From: Spirosoma endbachense
GTDB taxonomy: Bacteria; Bacteroidota; Bacteroidia; Cytophagales; Spirosomataceae
Assembly: GCF_010233585.1 (NCBI RefSeq)
Contig: NZ_CP045997.1
Span: forward strand, 5,558,065 to 5,622,064
Length of the DNA stretch: 64,000 nucleotides
Direction: 5' to 3'
Position numbers and translations under genes: made by a program. Within the stretch, counting starts at the first letter, position 1, and every line of letters begins with the position of its first letter. A model generated the notes under the pieces. That model had not been told where the DNA came from. It did no database searches and saw only the letters and a program-made list of their open reading frames with translations. Below are positions 63,726-64,000 of this stretch, piece by piece.

Positions 63726-64000
63726 ATAAAGTAATTTGAAGGCCACCCAGAAACGAACGGGCAATTGGATACGTACCATTGTCGACAAACTGCGTGGTGG
63801 CATTGCCGAAGTTGTTGACTTCCGGATCGAAACCCGAGTACTTCGTGATCGTAAACGCGTTGTTGGCGCTGACATAGATCCGAATCTGGTTAATGCCTTT
63901 CATTTTAGGGAGCGTGTAGCCCAGTGAAACATTTTTCAGCCGAACAAACGACGCATCCTCCACGTATCGATCTGAAATGGGTAACCGTCCGCCCTGAAAT
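63724..64000 (-). CDS. SusC-family TonB-dependent receptor, C-terminal end (cut by window edge)
   Basis: The last 91 codons of a SusC/RagA receptor run off the right edge. The segment GRLPISDRYVEDASFVRLKN and the following VSLGYTLPKMKGINQIRIYVSANNAF are diagnostic of the final barrel strands of SusC proteins, as are YSGFDPEVNNFG and the ending FLGGLQITL. It would form the outer-membrane channel that takes up oligosaccharides delivered by the SusD lipoprotein encoded directly downstream. Most of the gene, including the plug, is outside the window. Confidence 0.95.
   Translation of the reverse strand, partial: FQGGRLPISDRYVEDASFVRLKNVSLGYTLPKMKGINQIRIYVSANNAFTITKYSGFDPEVNNFGNATTQFVDNGTYPIARSFLGGLQITL

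Overview
The window looks like chromosomal DNA of a Bacteroidota member of the Cytophagales, most likely a Spirosoma-like member of the Spirosomataceae. The evidence is a SusC/SusD pair, lipoprotein signals, Bacteroidota-type promoter boxes (TTTG / TAnnTTTG), few purine-rich ribosome sites, and protein families typical of that group (GH3 plus beta-lactamase fusion, long-form PurF, M28 and M1 secreted peptidases). No rRNA, tRNA or CRISPR array was found.

Layout. 1-2.7 kb: start of a transposase at the left edge, a LuxR-type response regulator and a decayed beta-helix glycan-active gene. 2.7-11.3 kb: PnuC, a Gfo/Idh/MocA oxidoreductase, then a forward run of SDR, zinc-motif-less ROK kinase, SIS, GNAT, PhyH dioxygenase and MetE-like genes. 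11.3-12.8 kb: hotdog thioesterase, A-type Fe-S carrier and methylmalonyl-CoA epimerase. 13.3-17.8 kb: sucA-sucB for 2-oxoglutarate dehydrogenase. 17.9-23.5 kb (minus): amidohydrolase, eno, FtsB/DivIC-like, protein tyrosine phosphatase and gpmI. 23.7-29.3 kb (plus): M1 peptidase, a lone nuoC, a secreted thioredoxin-fold protein and an outer-membrane barrel. 29.3-32.2 kb (minus): lpdA and an M28 peptidase. 32.4-35.6 kb: lipoprotein, PurF and an orphan nucleotidyltransferase. 35.7-39.8 kb (minus): GH3/beta-lactamase fusion, DinB and methyltransferase. 40.1-42.6 kb: a SAM-I riboswitch with a 28-residue cysteine-rich ORF but no methionine gene, then YceI and a dipeptidase-like protein. 43-47.4 kb: nuclease, transporters, barrel and UbiA-like protein. 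47.5-53.6 kb: a repeat-rich stretch with an AT-rich ECF sigma factor carrying a membrane-spanning tail, a multi-PAS histidine kinase and its likely receiver partner. 53.8-55.8 kb: DUF72 and small hypothetical proteins. 55.9-64 kb: a glycan-utilisation locus (SusC, SusD, large secreted protein, CE15-type glucuronoyl esterase, toroid-fold secreted enzyme).

Two features stand out. First, at ten boundaries between genes on the same strand a long inverted repeat begins at or just after the upstream stop codon and fills the gap. The arms are unrelated in sequence from site to site, and most lack a U-tract. Second, three families of short dispersed repeats (an element with terminal inverted repeats, a perfect 26-bp-arm palindrome and a multi-hairpin element) recur across the window. 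They cluster around the sigma factor/histidine kinase region.
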